From assembly GCF_041321145.1 (NCBI RefSeq), contig NZ_JBGGWA010000007.1:124001-188000 (forward strand): DNA of 64,000 nt. The letters are read 5' to 3'. The position numbers and the translations under genes were made by a program. Origin of the DNA: Paraburkholderia sp041321145. Its GTDB lineage: Bacteria > Pseudomonadota > Gammaproteobacteria > Burkholderiales > Burkholderiaceae. The notes below the pieces were generated by a model. It worked only from the letters and a program-made list of their open reading frames with translations, did not search any database and was not told the origin of the DNA. Below, one piece after another: positions 62,717 through 64,000 of the stretch. Every line of letters starts with the position of its first letter. The stretch's first letter is position 1.

Positions 62717-63619
62717 TCAGGCCGTTTTGATTTCTTGCGGCGGCGTCTTGGCTGGTTCGAGTCCGAATCGTTCGTATTGCGAAATCACCTGCGCGCCGAA
62801 CAGGAGCAGGGTGGCTAGCCACTCGAAGCTGAACAGGATCACAATCGCCATGGTCAGCGAGCCATACACGACGCTGACCTGCGAAAGCGTTGCGAAGTAC
62901 CAGACCAGCACGTGCCGTGTAATTTCCCACAGCACGGCGGCAACAATTCCGCCGAACAACGCGTGTTTGAGGGAAGGCCGTCCAACCGGCATGACCATAT
63001 ATATCGACGTCAATACGAAAATCTCGCCAGCGACCCCGAGCAGATACAACACGAAGCGCGACAATCCCTGCAATGAAACATGTAATCCAAAGAGTTCCAT
63101 ACCCTCGGCCCCGACAGCCTCCAGCCCGCTGGACACGAACGTCACGATCAATAATCCAATGCCAAGAAAGAGGATGTAGAAGTAGGGCAGCAGCGCGGAG
63201 AGCAAAAAATGCCGTCGCCGCACCACCACGCGGTGCACGAAGATCAATGACATCGCGTTCTCGAGCACCGTGAATGCAAGCGAGCTGAAAAAGATCATCG
63301 TCAGCAGCAGGACCCAGCCGATCACCGCGCGATGCGCGAGAAAATTCGTCAGTTCGTGCACGAGCGCATTGGCTTGCCCCGGTACCAGCCACTGCAACAA
63401 ATGACCCAGCGCCGCCAGCAAAACGTGCTGCGGCACGATACGCGACAACACGATCACGATCAGGATCATCAGCGGCACAATCGACAATAACGCGTAATAC
63501 GCGACCGCTCCCGCGAGCAGCAAACCCTGGTTCGCGCGGAATGCTTTCAACGTCTGCAGAAAAAACGCGCCGGGATGTTTCGCCACATACAGCGCGTGCT
63601 TATCGATGATGGTTTGCAT
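62717..63619 (-). CDS. YihY/BrkB-family inner-membrane protein
   Basis: 300 residues with about six hydrophobic helices. LLLAGAVAYYALLSIVPLMI near the N-terminus, and later WEITRHVLVWYFATLSQVSV and YGSLTMAIVILFSFEWLATL, are typical of the YihY/BrkB family (once thought to be RNase BN). The function is not settled; a link to serum resistance was proposed in Bordetella. The C-terminus ends in a short cytoplasmic tail. Confidence 0.88.
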   Translation of the reverse strand: MQTIIDKHALYVAKHPGAFFLQTLKAFRANQGLLLAGAVAYYALLSIVPLMILIVIVLSRIVPQHVLLAALGHLLQWLVPGQANALVHELTNFLAHRAVIGWVLLLTMIFFSSLAFTVLENAMSLIFVHRVVVRRRHFLLSALLPYFYILFLGIGLLIVTFVSSGLEAVGAEGMELFGLHVSLQGLSRFVLYLLGVAGEIFVLTSIYMVMPVGRPSLKHALFGGIVAAVLWEITRHVLVWYFATLSQVSVVYGSLTMAIVILFSFEWLATLLLFGAQVISQYERFGLEPAKTPPQEIKTA

Positions 63620-63814
63620 GGTTCATCACGCCGCGCGTGGCCGGATCGGCCGGAAAGGCAGCCGGTTTTTCAGCGCTTACCCAGAACCTCAAGCAAGAAC
63701 GCAGCCACCCCCGGATAGGCGGCAGATTGCATGGTTCCCGCAGCGGGAACGCAGTTTGCTTTTCAACAGCGCGGTTCGCTTTTCATCGTTAGCAGGATGG
63801 TGTATCAAATCACA

Positions 63815-64000
63815 ATGAACAACGCGACTGACAAAGCGGAACTCGCAGACCTCGTGGTCGCGCGGCCGGAGGGGCTGTATTGCCCGCCCGGAGATTTCTA
63901 CATTGACCCCTGGCAACCGGTCGAGCGAGCCGTGATTACGCACGCGCATTCCGATCATGCGCGCTTCGGGCACCGGCACTATCTTGCGTCGCAGGCGGGC
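63815..64000 (+). CDS. Ligase-associated DNA exonuclease, 5' part (cut by window edge)
   Basis: The first 62 codons of a metallo-beta-lactamase-fold nuclease. GLYCPPGDFYIDPWQPVERA and then ITHAHSDHARFGH carry the HxHxDH metal motif of the group encoded with an ATP-dependent DNA ligase and a Lhr-type helicase. An in-frame ATG six codons upstream (63797) is possible. The rest lies to the right of the window. Confidence 0.85.
   Translation, partial: MNNATDKAELADLVVARPEGLYCPPGDFYIDPWQPVERAVITHAHSDHARFGHRHYLASQAG

Noticed and set aside
1..64000. tRNA, rRNA, insertion sequence, integrase or prophage signals
   Set aside because: Read through the intergenic regions and protein list without finding any; absence is by eye only.

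Overview
The window reads as chromosome of a high-GC beta-proteobacterium, most likely Paraburkholderia or Burkholderia sensu lato. The basis is the strong G/C preference at third codon positions, the many LysR-type regulators divergent from metabolic genes, and the set of small DUF proteins (DUF2783, DUF1289, DUF3311, DUF2945, DUF1488) with protein sequences of Burkholderia character. The genus is inferred from family knowledge, not from a search. I see no rRNA, tRNA, insertion sequence, prophage or CRISPR array. Coding density is high.

Layout. 0-6.4 kb: a LysR regulator divergent from an aminotransferase / class II aldolase / ketopantoate-reductase-like operon, then a convergent flavoprotein monooxygenase with a DUF2783 partner. 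6.6-10 kb: an AI-2E-family membrane protein and a DUF445 membrane protein. 10.2-14 kb: an SbcD/SbcC-like (Mre11/Rad50-type) pair. 14-22.7 kb: a corrin-ring cluster in two divergent arms. The minus arm (cobG, cobH, cobI, cbiG-cobJ fusion) lies downstream of a clear cobalamin riboswitch; the plus arm is cobL, cbiD, cobK, cobM. 22.7-26 kb: B12-independent methionine synthase metE with divergent metR. 26-29.3 kb: polyamine-type binding protein, agmatinase and a divergent LysR regulator. 29.3-33.5 kb: DHA2-type MFS exporter, two small proteins, beta-carbonic anhydrase, old-yellow-enzyme reductase.

33.8-41.4 kb is accessory in character: a low-complexity membrane-anchored protein, a lone glycosyltransferase with a TTG start, a TIGR03118-type beta-propeller lipoprotein, a Tat-exported metallophosphoesterase with a cupredoxin, and a transmembrane protein overlapping a diguanylate cyclase. 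41.4-44 kb is a metal-handling island: DUF1289, DmeF-type Ni/Co exporter with a histidine-rich loop, its DmeR/RcnR-type repressor with a palindromic operator, and a divergent phytochelatin-synthase-family lipoprotein. 44-53 kb: glycogen synthase, sodium:solute symporter plus DUF3311, MarC protein, FdhF/YdeP molybdenum oxidoreductase, several small proteins and a cupin. 53.4-64 kb: transketolase, an AFG1/ZapE-type ATPase, a cytochrome-b/molybdopterin fusion oxidoreductase, DUF2945, an HMA-fold protein without its CxxC, a two-gene operon of an RsbQ-like alpha/beta hydrolase and a multi-PAS hybrid histidine kinase, a YihY/BrkB membrane protein, and the start of a ligase-associated exonuclease cut by the window edge.

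The most promising leads are the RsbQ-like hydrolase with the PAS hybrid kinase (a likely small-molecule sensing module feeding a phosphorelay rather than the Bacillus phosphatase), the phytochelatin-synthase lipoprotein beside DmeRF, the mixed 'aerobic/anaerobic' cobalamin gene set under one-sided riboswitch control, and the cytochrome-b/molybdopterin fusion.
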